64,000 bases of DNA from Flavobacterium amnicola (GTDB lineage: Bacteria; Bacteroidota; Bacteroidia; Flavobacteriales; Flavobacteriaceae). The notes under the pieces are model-generated. The model had not been told where the DNA came from. It saw only the letters and a program-made list of their open reading frames with translations, and did not search any database. Shown here piece by piece: positions 53,603 through 63,039 of this stretch. Position numbers and translations under genes: made by a program. The stretch lies in contig NZ_SBKO01000004.1 in NCBI RefSeq assembly GCF_004122165.1, forward strand, positions 62,001 through 126,000. The letters are read 5' to 3'. The stretch's first letter is position 1; each line of letters opens with the position of its first letter.

Positions 53603-54872
53603 TTTGGACTTGTGATAATTTAAAAGTAAAATACAAATTCGTAAAACTAAACATAATCGAAATAAAACTGTAGGTTTTAAGAATTATTAAAACATCTTTT
53701 TTTAATACTGAAAGCACTACAACAATTCCAATGCTGAAAAAAGTTTGTAGACTTTGTAATTTCAAAAATGTTTTTTGATTGTTACAAACGTAATATAAAG
53801 AATTAAATGGTTGTGTAAAAAACTCAACAAACAACATTACACACAAAATCTGTGCATAAATTGCGGAAGTTTCCCATTGTGCGCCAAAGAAAAAAACAAA
53901 CAAATAAGGGGAAAGTATAAAAATGGAGGAATAGACTATTAATCCTATAAAAACCAATTTTTTAAACGTAGCCTTAAATAAAACTTGACAATTTCCTTTA
54001 ACTCGTATATGATCTATGGCTTCATTTCTGAATATATTAGCGATCGCCGTGGTAAAAACTATATTTGGCAAGCGCAACATTCTATTGGCTAATGAAAATA
54101 ACCCCACGATATGATTGGAATAAAAAACGGTAAAAACGAGAGGCAAAAATTGCTGATTCAGATTGAAGGCTAAATCTGAAAAAAGGGTATATTTTGGAAA
54201 AAATATATATTCTTTGGCGACTAAATTAATTTCTGTGGTGGATGCTTTCTCTTTGGGAATTTGTTTTAAATAGTGTACATAAAAATAAACTACCGAAGCA
54301 AACATTCCTGCTACCAATCCCAAAACCAATCCAAAACTATTAACCCCTAAAAACCCAAGCAATACACTTATCAGAATATTAAAAATTGCCGAAAACAGTG
54401 AGGAAAGACTAACTTTTCCGTATTCTTTATGACGATTGACCCAGTAAATTAGCGCTGAATTATTGATTACCAAAAAATTGTAAACAGGAAGCAACAAATA
54501 GGAAAAACTAAACAAATCCTGACGTATATAGCCTAGATAATGGCAACCCAAAAAAATAAAAACGGCAATAAAAAGAAGAACCGACGAAATAACTGATAGT
54601 TTCCTTACCAATTGCATAATTGCGACTGCTTTCGCTTCGCTTTCTGGTAGTCCAACAGCCAATTCGTATCGTCCCGAAAAAACAATCGAGCAAATCACGG
54701 CAATGCTTGTGAATGCTGAAAGCACACCAAAATCCTGAGGTGTAAAAAGTCGGGTAAGTAAAGGTGAAACCGCTACAAGAAGTATCTGACTAGAGACGGT
54801 TCCGACGGCAAGTGTAGAAAAACTTTTAAAATGTTTATTGCGCAATAATCCCTCTATCCTTTTCATTTTCAT
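53592..54872 (-). CDS. wzx: Wzx-type oligosaccharide flippase (MOP superfamily)
   Basis: A 426-residue membrane protein with 12 or so helices in the Polysacc_synt pattern. The N-terminal FSTLAVGTVSSQILLVAVSP (about 18-37), LLTRLFTPQDFGVLSAFTSI (about 38-57) and ELAVGLPESEAKAVAIM (about 70-86) are the conserved signature. It moves undecaprenyl-linked repeat units to the periplasm. It is the only flippase in the window, although three polymerase/ligase-like proteins are present. It lies 39 bases after rmlA. Confidence 0.92.
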   Translation of the reverse strand: MKMKRIEGLLRNKHFKSFSTLAVGTVSSQILLVAVSPLLTRLFTPQDFGVLSAFTSIAVICSIVFSGRYELAVGLPESEAKAVAIMQLVRKLSVISSVLLFIAVFIFLGCHYLGYIRQDLFSFSYLLLPVYNFLVINNSALIYWVNRHKEYGKVSLSSLFSAIFNILISVLLGFLGVNSFGLVLGLVAGMFASVVYFYVHYLKQIPKEKASTTEINLVAKEYIFFPKYTLFSDLAFNLNQQFLPLVFTVFYSNHIVGLFSLANRMLRLPNIVFTTAIANIFRNEAIDHIRVKGNCQVLFKATFKKLVFIGLIVYSSIFILSPYLFVFFFGAQWETSAIYAQILCVMLFVEFFTQPFNSLYYVCNNQKTFLKLQSLQTFFSIGIVVVLSVLKKDVLIILKTYSFISIMFSFTNLYFTFKLSQVQNGS

Positions 54873-54911
54873 TCTAAATCCGATTATTACAGCGAAAATA
54901 AACTTCCTAAA

Positions 54912-55784
54912 TTATTTTACAATTTTTCTCAAATACTCAGCATAGGTACTTTTACCTAAAACGCCAGCACAATTTTGAAACTGTTCTTTATTGATAAACC
55001 CTTTTCTGTAAGCCACTTCTTCGATACATGCAATTTTTAGTCCGGTACGTTTTTCTACCGCTTTTACAAACTCGGTAGCTTCTGTTAACGATTCGTGCGT
55101 TCCGGTATCTAACCAAGCAAATCCACGTCCCATTAATTGAAGATTTAATTTACCTTGTTCTAAATATTCTTGGTTTACAGTCGTAATTTCAAGTTCGCCT
55201 CTGTGTGATGGTTTTACATTTTTAGCAATTTTCACTACTGAATTTGGATAAAAATACAGCCCTACTACCGCAAAACTAGATTTTGGATCTTCGGGTTTTT
55301 CTTCGATAGAAAGTACTTTCCCATCCGCATCAAATTCGGCCACACCATAACGTTCTGGATCATCAACATAATAGCCAAAAACAGTGGCTTCGTTCTTTTC
55401 TGTCACTATATTTACAGCATTTGACAACAAGTTTTGTAATCCGGCGCCGTAGAAAATATTATCCCCTAAAACCAAACAAACATCATCGTCGCCAATAAAT
55501 TCTTCTCCAAGAATAAACGCTTGGGCTAATCCATCTGGTGAAGGTTGTTCCACATAAGATATTTTTAATCCGATCTGACTTCCATCTCCAAATAATTTTT
55601 TGAAGTTTGGCAAATCGTGAGGTGTTGAAATAATTAATATTTCTTGTATACCCGCTAGCATCAATACTGATAACGGATAATAAATCATTGGCTTGTCGTA
55701 TATTGGCAACAATTGTTTAGACACCACTTGTGTAAGTGGATGCAAACGCGTACCTGAACCTCCTGCTAATATTATTCCTTTCAT
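54912..55784 (-). CDS. rmlA: Glucose-1-phosphate thymidylyltransferase
   Basis: A 290-residue enzyme of standard RmlA length that makes dTDP-glucose from dTTP and glucose-1-phosphate. It shows [20 protein letters not shown] (about 3-22), [17 protein letters not shown] (about 29-45), [11 protein letters not shown] (about 108-118), [16 protein letters not shown] and [14 protein letters not shown]. It lies 91 bases after rmlB, with a small repeat array in the gap. rmlC and rmlD are not present nearby, so dTDP-rhamnose synthesis is not complete within the window. Confidence 0.96.
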   Translation of the reverse strand: MKGIILAGGSGTRLHPLTQVVSKQLLPIYDKPMIYYPLSVLMLAGIQEILIISTPHDLPNFKKLFGDGSQIGLKISYVEQPSPDGLAQAFILGEEFIGDDDVCLVLGDNIFYGAGLQNLLSNAVNIVTEKNEATVFGYYVDDPERYGVAEFDADGKVLSIEEKPEDPKSSFAVVGLYFYPNSVVKIAKNVKPSHRGELEITTVNQEYLEQGKLNLQLMGRGFAWLDTGTHESLTEATEFVKAVEKRTGLKIACIEEVAYRKGFINKEQFQNCAGVLGKSTYAEYLRKIVK

Positions 55785-55787
55785 AAT

Positions 55788-55836
55788 TTAGATTTTTAGG
55801 CTTCTTAGATTTTTAGACTCTCAGATTTTTAAACTC
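55788..55836 (-). repeat. Short direct repeats in the rmlB-rmlA gap
   Basis: Three imperfect 16-base copies on the plus strand read TTAGATTTTTAGGCTT, TTAGATTTTTAGACTC and TCAGATTTTTAAACTC with a 16-17 base period. Related GGTCTAA words follow at 55848-55870. The role is unknown. Confidence 0.7.
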
Positions 55837-55875
55837 ATTACTAAATGGTCTAAAATTCAAAAAGGTCTAAGTTGT

Positions 55876-56922
55876 CTAACTATATTGTTTTTCGTAGTAT
55901 TTTGAATATTCTCCTGAAGTGACATTATTTAACCACTCTGTATTCTCTAAATACCAATTGATCGTTTCTTGTAGGCCTTCTTCGAAGGTAACCGATGGTT
56001 TCCAACCCAATTCTTTGTTGATTTTTGAAGCGTCAATTGCATATCGTAAATCGTGTCCTGGTCTGTCCTTTACATAAGTAATCAGCTTTGCCGATTCCCC
56101 TTCAGCTCTTCCTAATTTTTCATCCATTTTAGCGCAAAGTAATTTCACTAAATCGATGTTTTTCCATTCGTTAAAACCACCAATATTATACGTTTCATGG
56201 TTTTTTCCTTCATGGAAAACCAAATCGATCGCTACTGCATGATCTTTTACATACAGCCAATCGCGGGTATAATTTCCGTCACCATATACTGGTAAAGGCT
56301 TATTATTAATAATATTATTGATAAATAACGGAATTAATTTTTCTGGAAAGTGAAACGAACCATAATTATTAGAACAATTGGTTAGTACATAAGGTAAACC
56401 ATATGTTTCCCCATACGCACGAACAAAATGATCGGAACTGGCTTTTGAAGCAGAATAAGGAGAATTAGGATCGTAAGCGGTTGTCTCTGTAAAAAGACCT
56501 TCTGCTCCTAATGAACCATACACCTCATCTGTAGAAATATGATAAAAACGTTTTCCATCAAAATTGTCTTTCCAAAGATTTTTGGCAGCATTTAATAAAT
56601 TCATTGTCCCAATCACATTGGTTCTCACAAATGCTAACGGATCGGTAATTGATCGGTCTACGTGTGATTCAGCAGCAAGATGTAAAACACCTTCAAATTG
56701 ATATTTTGAAAAAATCTCATTTATGAATTGCTCATCAACAATATCTCCCTTTAAGAAAGTGTAATTTGGAGCATCTTGAATATCCTTAATATTTTCTAGA
56801 TTTCCAGCATAGGTCAGTGCATCTAAATTATAGATATGGTATTGCGGATAACGCGTTACAAAACGTCTTACTACGTGTGATCCTATAAAACCTGCACCTC
56901 CAGTAATTAAAATATTTTTCAT
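55876..56922 (-). CDS. rmlB: dTDP-glucose 4,6-dehydratase
   Basis: A 348-residue SDR enzyme that converts dTDP-glucose to dTDP-4-keto-6-deoxyglucose. It shows ILITGGAGFIGSHVVRRF (about 4-21), HLAAESHVDRSI (about 81-92), STDEVYGSLG (about 132-141), YSASKASSDHF (about 161-171) and NCSNNYGSFHFPEKLIP. The Tyr-x3-Lys pair is in YSASK. It is seven bases after the Ugd gene in the transcript. Its product could serve the WecE/RffA-like enzyme at 22265. Confidence 0.96.
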   Translation of the reverse strand: MKNILITGGAGFIGSHVVRRFVTRYPQYHIYNLDALTYAGNLENIKDIQDAPNYTFLKGDIVDEQFINEIFSKYQFEGVLHLAAESHVDRSITDPLAFVRTNVIGTMNLLNAAKNLWKDNFDGKRFYHISTDEVYGSLGAEGLFTETTAYDPNSPYSASKASSDHFVRAYGETYGLPYVLTNCSNNYGSFHFPEKLIPLFINNIINNKPLPVYGDGNYTRDWLYVKDHAVAIDLVFHEGKNHETYNIGGFNEWKNIDLVKLLCAKMDEKLGRAEGESAKLITYVKDRPGHDLRYAIDASKINKELGWKPSVTFEEGLQETINWYLENTEWLNNVTSGEYSKYYEKQYS

Positions 56923-56928
56923 TTTTAT

Positions 56929-58290
56929 CTAATTTGAGCTTCCAATAGCGGTATAAACAAATCCAATTTTTTTCAAGGCTTCTTTATCTAAAATATTACG
57001 ACCATCAAAAACGAAAGCTGGTTTTAACATCGAATCGTATATTTTTTTCCAATCGTATTCTTTGAACTCATCCCATTCGGTTACCACGGCAATCGCGTGA
57101 GCATCTTTACAAGCTTGATAAGGATCTGCCGTTACTTTAATGTTATTTTCGATATTATTCACATCGTTTTTAATTTGATTTTCCGAAACTTTAGGATCAT
57201 AGACCATAACATTCGCTTCTTCGGCAATTAAATCCAAAGCAATATCGATAGCCGCTGATTCCCGAGTATCATTGGTATCCTTTTTGAAGGCCCAGCCTAA
57301 CATGGCAATCTTTTTACCCGAAACGGTATTGTACAATTTTTTGACTATTTTTTTAGCAAAACGATGTTTTTGATGGTCATTCATAATCACCACTTGTTGC
57401 CAATAATCAGCAACTTCATCCAAACCATACGATTTAGCAATATAGACTAAATTCAAGATATCTTTTTGAAAACACGATCCTCCAAAACCAACAGAAGCTT
57501 TTAAAAATTTGGGACCAATACGAGAATCCATCCCAATAGCTTTGGCCACTTCATTCACATCGGCTCCTGTTTTTTCACACAATTCTGATATGGCATTAAT
57601 AGAAGAAACTCTTTGTGCTAAAAAGGCATTGGCTGTTAATTTTGACAATTCTGACGACCATAGATTAGCCGTCAAGATTCTTTCTTTTGGCACCCATTGT
57701 CCATAAACTTCTACCAAAGATTGAATGGCTTCTTGTTCATTTCCTCCAATCAAAACGCGATCGGGACGATGTAAATCTTCTACCGCAGTTCCTTCCGCTA
57801 AAAATTCTGGGTTGGATAAAATTTGAAATTTCACTCCATTCCCAGTATTATCTAAAATACTTTTGATTGCTTCGGCAGTACGAACTGGCAAAGTTGATTT
57901 TTCTACCACAATTTTATCTGAAGTAGCTACTCTGGCAATTTGACGAGCACATAATTCGATATATTTTAAATCGGCCGCCATCCCTTTTCCAGCACCATAC
58001 ATCTTCGTTGGTGTATTTACTGAAATAAATATCATTTGGGCTTCATCTATGGCTTTATCCACTTCGGTAGAAAAAAATAAATTTCTTCCACGTGCTTCTT
58101 TAACAACAGCATCTAAACCCGGTTCATATACGGGCAATTTAGTAAAATCAGAATCATTCCAAGCGGCGATTCTTGATTCGTTTAAGTCAACAACAGTTAC
58201 TTTTATATCCGGACATTTTTGTGCGATTACAGCCATTGTAGGTCCTCCTACATAACCAGCTCCAATACAACAAATGCTATTTATTTTCAT
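56929..58290 (-). CDS. ugd: UDP-glucose 6-dehydrogenase
   Basis: A 453-residue enzyme, the longer eukaryote-like Ugd form, making UDP-glucuronic acid. It has [20 protein letters not shown] (about 8-27), [20 protein letters not shown] (about 93-112), [32 protein letters not shown] and the catalytic Cys in [16 protein letters not shown] (about 268-283), with the second dinucleotide motif [16 protein letters not shown]. It is 28 bases after the WbpO-like dehydrogenase gene. The pair of dehydrogenases indicates two uronic acids. Confidence 0.96.
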   Translation of the reverse strand: MKINSICCIGAGYVGGPTMAVIAQKCPDIKVTVVDLNESRIAAWNDSDFTKLPVYEPGLDAVVKEARGRNLFFSTEVDKAIDEAQMIFISVNTPTKMYGAGKGMAADLKYIELCARQIARVATSDKIVVEKSTLPVRTAEAIKSILDNTGNGVKFQILSNPEFLAEGTAVEDLHRPDRVLIGGNEQEAIQSLVEVYGQWVPKERILTANLWSSELSKLTANAFLAQRVSSINAISELCEKTGADVNEVAKAIGMDSRIGPKFLKASVGFGGSCFQKDILNLVYIAKSYGLDEVADYWQQVVIMNDHQKHRFAKKIVKKLYNTVSGKKIAMLGWAFKKDTNDTRESAAIDIALDLIAEEANVMVYDPKVSENQIKNDVNNIENNIKVTADPYQACKDAHAIAVVTEWDEFKEYDWKKIYDSMLKPAFVFDGRNILDKEALKKIGFVYTAIGSSN

Positions 58291-58318
58291 TTAATATTAT
58301 TTTTAACGAATTGCAAAT

Positions 58319-59590
58319 TTACAATTTTCCATCGACTTGGCTTCCTAAAACTCCTTTTACGTCGTATAAAATTGCATTTTTTTTCTTTAATGATTCAAAA
58401 TCCAAATTGATAAATTCCTTGTGAGCAACTCCTAAAACAATAGCATCGAATTTAGCATTTGGTATTTTATTTACAGCTTCAAGATCGTATTCATGTTTCA
58501 CTTCTGCTACATTTACCCAAGGATCGTAAATAGTAACAGTTACACCATATTCTTTTAGTGAAGCAATTACATCTACTATTTTGGTATTACGAACATCTGG
58601 GCAATTTTCTTTAAAAGCAATGCCAAGCATTAAAATTTCGGCGTTATTAACCGTAATACCCTTTTTTATCATCAATTTAACCACTTGAGAAGCAACATAC
58701 TCTCCCATACTATCATTGAGGCGTCTGCCTGCTAATATTATTTCAGGATGATACCCCATTTCTTGCGCTTTTTGCGCCAAATAATAAGGATCAACCCCAA
58801 TACAATGTCCGCCAACAAGACCGGGTTTGAACGGTAAAAAATTCCATTTAGTCCCCGCCGCCTCTAGTACATCACTAGTATCGATATCAAGTACATTGAA
58901 AATTTTAGCCAATTCATTCACAAAAGCGATATTAATATCTCGCTGCGAATTTTCAATCACTTTTGCGGCTTCAGCCACCTTAATTGTGGGAGCAAGATGT
59001 GTTCCTGCCGTAATCACCGATTTATATAAATCGTCTACTTTTCTTCCTATTTCAGGAGTGGAACCGGAGGTTACTTTAAGAATTTTTTCAACTGTGTGCT
59101 CTTTATCTCCAGGATTAATTCGTTCAGGCGAATATCCAGCAAAGAAATCCACATTAAATTTTAGTCCACTTATTTTTTCTAAAACAGGCACACATTCTTC
59201 TTCAGTCACACCAGGATAAACGGTTGATTCATAGATTACAATATCTCCTTTTTTCAACACTTTCCCTACGGTTTCACTCGATTTGTATAAAGGATTTAAA
59301 TCGGGTTTATTATTTTTATCAACAGGAGTTGGCACCGTAACTACATAATAGTTACAATCTTTGATATCATCTAAAGAAGTCGAGCAAAACAATCCCGTTT
59401 CCTTCGAATGAGAAGATTTCAAAACGGATTTCAATAACTCTTCGCTGATTTCTAATGTAAAATCTTTACCTTGATTTAGTTCGTTTACTCGATTTTGATT
59501 AATATCAAACCCAACCACATTATATTTGGTTGCAAACAATCTAGCTAGAGGCAAACCCACATAACCCAATCCTATAACTCCTATTTTCAT
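58319..59590 (-). CDS. tviB: UDP-HexNAc 6-dehydrogenase (WbpO/TviB type)
   Basis: About 423 residues from ATG 59590, which overlaps the epimerase stop as ATGA. A TTG start upstream at 59620 would only add ten residues before the Rossmann motif IGVIGLGYVGLPLARLFATK. Other motifs are VTVPTPVDKNNKPDLNPLY, YESTVYPGVTEEECVPVLE, FFAGYSPERINPGDKEHTVE and the catalytic Cys in LVGGHCIGVDPYYLAQKA. WbpO and TviB oxidise UDP-GalNAc to UDP-GalNAcA, and the WbpP/TviC-like epimerase next to it supplies the substrate. Confidence 0.9.
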   Translation of the reverse strand: MKIGVIGLGYVGLPLARLFATKYNVVGFDINQNRVNELNQGKDFTLEISEELLKSVLKSSHSKETGLFCSTSLDDIKDCNYYVVTVPTPVDKNNKPDLNPLYKSSETVGKVLKKGDIVIYESTVYPGVTEEECVPVLEKISGLKFNVDFFAGYSPERINPGDKEHTVEKILKVTSGSTPEIGRKVDDLYKSVITAGTHLAPTIKVAEAAKVIENSQRDINIAFVNELAKIFNVLDIDTSDVLEAAGTKWNFLPFKPGLVGGHCIGVDPYYLAQKAQEMGYHPEIILAGRRLNDSMGEYVASQVVKLMIKKGITVNNAEILMLGIAFKENCPDVRNTKIVDVIASLKEYGVTVTIYDPWVNVAEVKHEYDLEAVNKIPNAKFDAIVLGVAHKEFINLDFESLKKKNAILYDVKGVLGSQVDGKL

Positions 59591-60573
59591 TTTTCTTTTT
59601 CCAAATTTTCCCAATACCACTTAACTGCTTCTTTCAAACCTTCTTGAAGTGAAAATTGAGGAGTATAACCCAATATTTTTTTACCTTTTTCTATACTAGC
59701 CAAAGAATGCGGGATATCTCCTGCTCTGTTTGGGCCATACATTATTTTTACCTCTGCAATTTTAGCATTATAATTTGATAATTCGGATTGCAAACAATGA
59801 ATTAGTTGATTTAATGTTGTTCTATCTCCATAAGCCGTATTAAAAACTGTATTTATAGCTTCAGGATTTTGAGTCAACATAGCCAACTCGTTCATTTGAA
59901 TGACATTATCAATATAAGTAAAATCCCTTGAATAATTACCGTCACCGTTAATCACGGGACTTTCATATTTCATTAACTGCATCACAAACTTTGGAATTAC
60001 GGCAGCATAGGCACCATTTGGATCTTGATTTCTTCCAAACACATTAAAATAACGCAATCCAATTGTTTCTATTCCATAAGTTCTACCAAATATTTCAGCA
60101 TACAACTCATTTACATATTTAGTAATAGCGTAGGGTGATAAAGGTTTCCCTATTTTATCTTCCACTTTAGGTAGTGCTTCCGAATCGCCATAAGTAGACG
60201 AACTGGCAGCATACACAAAACGTTTTACGCCAGCTTCTTTAGAGGCCTGCAACATATTCAAAAATCCGGTAACGTTAACTTCATTAGAAGTAATGGGATC
60301 TTTAATAGATCTTGGAACCGAACCTAAAGCTGCTTGATGCAATACATAATCAATTCCAACAAGGGCACTGACACAGGTATCGTAATGACGAATATCTCCT
60401 TCTATTAATTTAAAATTTGGATTAGAAAGATTATGTTCTATATTTTTTCTATGGCCTGTTGCAAAATTATCCAAACAAACCACTTCATACTCTTTTGATA
60501 AAAAATAGTCACAGAGATTAGAACCTATAAATCCTGCACCTCCTGTAATTAATATTTTATTTTTTTCGACCAT
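59587..60573 (-). CDS. tviC: UDP-GlcNAc 4-epimerase (WbpP/TviC type)
   Basis: About 328 residues from ATG 60573 (MVEKNKILITGG); ATG 60585 and TTG 60612 would extend it further into the kinase gene. The SDR cofactor loop is ILITGGAGFIGSNLCDYFLS and the WbpP-like VCLDNFATGHRKNIEHNL follows. The catalytic region is AASSSTYGDS plus SPYAITKYVNELYA. The reaction is UDP-GlcNAc to UDP-GalNAc. It overlaps the Wzc-like gene by 17 bases and the dehydrogenase gene by four, so the two sugar enzymes form a TviB/TviC pair. Confidence 0.9.
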   Translation of the reverse strand: MVEKNKILITGGAGFIGSNLCDYFLSKEYEVVCLDNFATGHRKNIEHNLSNPNFKLIEGDIRHYDTCVSALVGIDYVLHQAALGSVPRSIKDPITSNEVNVTGFLNMLQASKEAGVKRFVYAASSSTYGDSEALPKVEDKIGKPLSPYAITKYVNELYAEIFGRTYGIETIGLRYFNVFGRNQDPNGAYAAVIPKFVMQLMKYESPVINGDGNYSRDFTYIDNVIQMNELAMLTQNPEAINTVFNTAYGDRTTLNQLIHCLQSELSNYNAKIAEVKIMYGPNRAGDIPHSLASIEKGKKILGYTPQFSLQEGLKEAVKWYWENLEKEK

Positions 60574-63031
60574 CTCTAATACCATTCCAGATTTTTTTAA
60601 TAAATCTTCCAATTGTCATTCCCGAATCGTCTACATCATGATAGCCGTTGGCATAACTACCATAACCATAGCCATAACCATAACCGTAGCCGTAACCATA
60701 TTTTGCTTTATTTTCAAATCCGTTAAAAAGAATACTAATATTATTTAATTCGCCTCTTTTGTGCTTATTATTTACTAGAGAAAGCATTTCTTTTTTAGTT
60801 ACATTTTGGCGTACCACATAAATGGTCGCGTCACAATATGGAGTAAGCTCGAGTGCATCGGCCACTAATCCTACTGGAGGTGTATCCAAAATGATGTAAT
60901 CGTATTTGGTCTTTAATTCTTCAATCATTTCCTTCATACTATCTCCCATAATTAATTCGGCAGGGTTTGGCGGAATGGGTCCTGACGGAATAACATCTAA
61001 AAACGGAATATGAGTTTTTGAAATAATTTCATCCAATGACTTTTGACCAATCAGGTAATTTACCACTCCTACTTCATTATTAATTTCAAAATCTTGAAAT
61101 ATCTTAGGTTTTCGTAAATCCAAACCAACAATAACAGTTCTTTTTTCACTTAATGCAAAAACCGTTGCAATATTCATCGAACAGAATGTTTTACCTTCTC
61201 CACTGATTGACGAGGTAAGCATAAGCGTTTTTGTCCCAGTTTGTTTTTGTTGTTTGTATAAAAATTGCAATGAAGAACGAACGGCTCTGAAACTTTCAGC
61301 CAAAGCCGATTTAGGTTTTTCAAATACAGCTAGGTTATTTTTAGTATTCTTTTTACCAACTACTCCTAAAATTGGAATTTTGGTCATTTTTACGATATCG
61401 TCTGTATTTTTAATGGTACTATCAACAATTGTTACCGCAAAAACCATTGCAAGAGGAATTAACAATCCTAAAAACAATGCTAACACATAATTTACGTTTG
61501 TTTTTGGACCTAACAATCCGCCACCAGTATCTTTTGCTGGATCTATAAATTGTATATCAGAAAGGTTGGCTGCTTTAACAATATCAGCTTCACTTCTTTT
61601 TTCAAGAAAACTATTATAGATACTTTTATTTAAATCGTACTTTCGATTGATTTTCACTAATTCCTGCTGTTGTTCAGGAAGCCTCCTAATATTACCTTCT
61701 ATTTGTGCAATTTTTCTGTTTACGACCCCTAAATCATTTTGAATAACTGCTTTTGCAGAAGCAATATTTTCAATTAAGACTTTTTTCAACGCATCCATTT
61801 GTGCGTCAAAATCTTTAAATTTTTTATCGTTTTTCAAGGTGTAGGCTAATTCCGAACGTTCGGTAGACAAAGCGGTCAGTTTCCCTACATTCGTGAGGAT
61901 ATTGGGATCGTCTATTCCCGCCACTGATGGAGCAGGAAGCTTCGAAAAATCGACACTATTTACTAAATAAGATCGTAGCGTATTGTAATAGGAAATTTTT
62001 CGGTTCAATAAATCCTTTTCTAAATCGAGATTGGAAACTTGGTCCGTATATTTCCCACCCCCCATTTCAACTTCAAAAATATTTTTACCCTTGCTAAAAT
62101 CTTTTAATTCGTCTTCGGTATTTTTCAATTGCCCTTCCATAGCAATCAAGGTGCTATCTATAAATGCAATGGTATTGGTTGCAAATTGATTTTTAGCCTG
62201 CAGTTGCCTCTTAATTAAATAATTAACTGTTCCATTAAGGTAATCAACCATTCTAGCCTTGTTGGTACCTTCCAATTTTAAATCAAGAATTGCAGAGGCT
62301 CTGGCATCGTTTACGATATCTAAATTTTTAAAAGTATTAACTATTCCATTGAAATTAGCAAAGCGAATAAGATGAGAGGAACCTTCATAATAACCAGGGT
62401 TTTTTGTCAATTGCAATTTGAAATGCAAAAATGGCAAAGCCACTTGTTGACCAATTCTATATTGCTTTTTAAACAACCCAATTGGTACTAGACAAGTACT
62501 GGCAGTTTCAGTTTGATAATTATACAATGGCGCCGATTCACTTTCGAAATCGATACTCATTTCATAAACGGTTGGACTAATAAATTTGATAGTAATCAAA
62601 TAGCCTTCCAATTGCGGCATATTGGTATTGGGATGTATCACAAAAGGAACTGCACCATATGCATCCTCAATATTATATTTCCCTTGACGCAAATATTCAA
62701 TATAAAATTTTAAATCTTTAACCACCATTTCGTTATGCGAACGTGATTTTATTGTAGTCATTAAGGTTTGTACTTGATCGGAAGTTCCACCCCAATTAAA
62801 AACCAAACTAGTATTGGAAGTAAAAAAAGGATTATTTTCCTCTTTAAAAGCAATTGTAGTATTAACTCCCCAAATTTTTTGCTTACGAACATTGACCTGA
62901 TAAGCAATTGTAAATGCAATAATTAAGCTTATTAAAAACCATGGCCAATGACCCAAAATTTTTGTAAAAAAAGCTTTAAAGTCGAAGTTATTTTGGGCTT
63001 CGAAAAATGAAAAATCTTTTGTATCAAGCAT
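60557..63031 (-). CDS. wzc: Polysaccharide co-polymerase / BY-kinase (Wzc-like), copy 2
   Basis: An 824-residue inner-membrane kinase with a Wzz domain, membrane helices at about 30-46 and 505-527, and a C-terminal BY-kinase domain. The kinase has Walker A TSSISGEGKTFCSMNIA, Walker A' VIVGLDLRKPKIF and Walker B YDYIILDTPPVGLV. The tail holds seven Tyr-Gly units, then further tyrosines and a basic end (RDGRKK). It pairs with the Wza-like lipoprotein eight bases upstream. Compared with copy 1 (30799) it has a longer tail and a diverged periplasmic part. Confidence 0.94.
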   Translation of the reverse strand: MLDTKDFSFFEAQNNFDFKAFFTKILGHWPWFLISLIIAFTIAYQVNVRKQKIWGVNTTIAFKEENNPFFTSNTSLVFNWGGTSDQVQTLMTTIKSRSHNEMVVKDLKFYIEYLRQGKYNIEDAYGAVPFVIHPNTNMPQLEGYLITIKFISPTVYEMSIDFESESAPLYNYQTETASTCLVPIGLFKKQYRIGQQVALPFLHFKLQLTKNPGYYEGSSHLIRFANFNGIVNTFKNLDIVNDARASAILDLKLEGTNKARMVDYLNGTVNYLIKRQLQAKNQFATNTIAFIDSTLIAMEGQLKNTEDELKDFSKGKNIFEVEMGGGKYTDQVSNLDLEKDLLNRKISYYNTLRSYLVNSVDFSKLPAPSVAGIDDPNILTNVGKLTALSTERSELAYTLKNDKKFKDFDAQMDALKKVLIENIASAKAVIQNDLGVVNRKIAQIEGNIRRLPEQQQELVKINRKYDLNKSIYNSFLEKRSEADIVKAANLSDIQFIDPAKDTGGGLLGPKTNVNYVLALFLGLLIPLAMVFAVTIVDSTIKNTDDIVKMTKIPILGVVGKKNTKNNLAVFEKPKSALAESFRAVRSSLQFLYKQQKQTGTKTLMLTSSISGEGKTFCSMNIATVFALSEKRTVIVGLDLRKPKIFQDFEINNEVGVVNYLIGQKSLDEIISKTHIPFLDVIPSGPIPPNPAELIMGDSMKEMIEELKTKYDYIILDTPPVGLVADALELTPYCDATIYVVRQNVTKKEMLSLVNNKHKRGELNNISILFNGFENKAKYGYGYGYGYGYGYGSYANGYHDVDDSGMTIGRFIKKIWNGIRDGRKK
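60659..60700 (-). repeat. Hexanucleotide repeat encoding Tyr-Gly units in the Wzc-2 tail
   Basis: Forty-two bases contain seven six-base units (ACCATA, GCCATA, ACCGTA or GCCGTA on the plus strand), giving seven Tyr-Gly pairs in the autophosphorylated tail. The variants GGT/GGC and TAT/TAC show mutation among the units. Slippage by whole units would keep the frame. Confidence 0.85.
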
Positions 63032-63039
63032 TTAATTGA

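Noticed and set aside
58827-59219. Plus-strand open frame of about 130 codons opposite the WbpO/TviB gene
   Set aside because: It is antisense to a highly conserved dehydrogenase and its composition is low-complexity Ser/Thr.
60640-60705. The Tyr-Gly repeat as a CRISPR-like or satellite element
   Set aside because: The units are in frame, six bases long and encode the known type of tyrosine tail of BY-kinases; there are no spacers.
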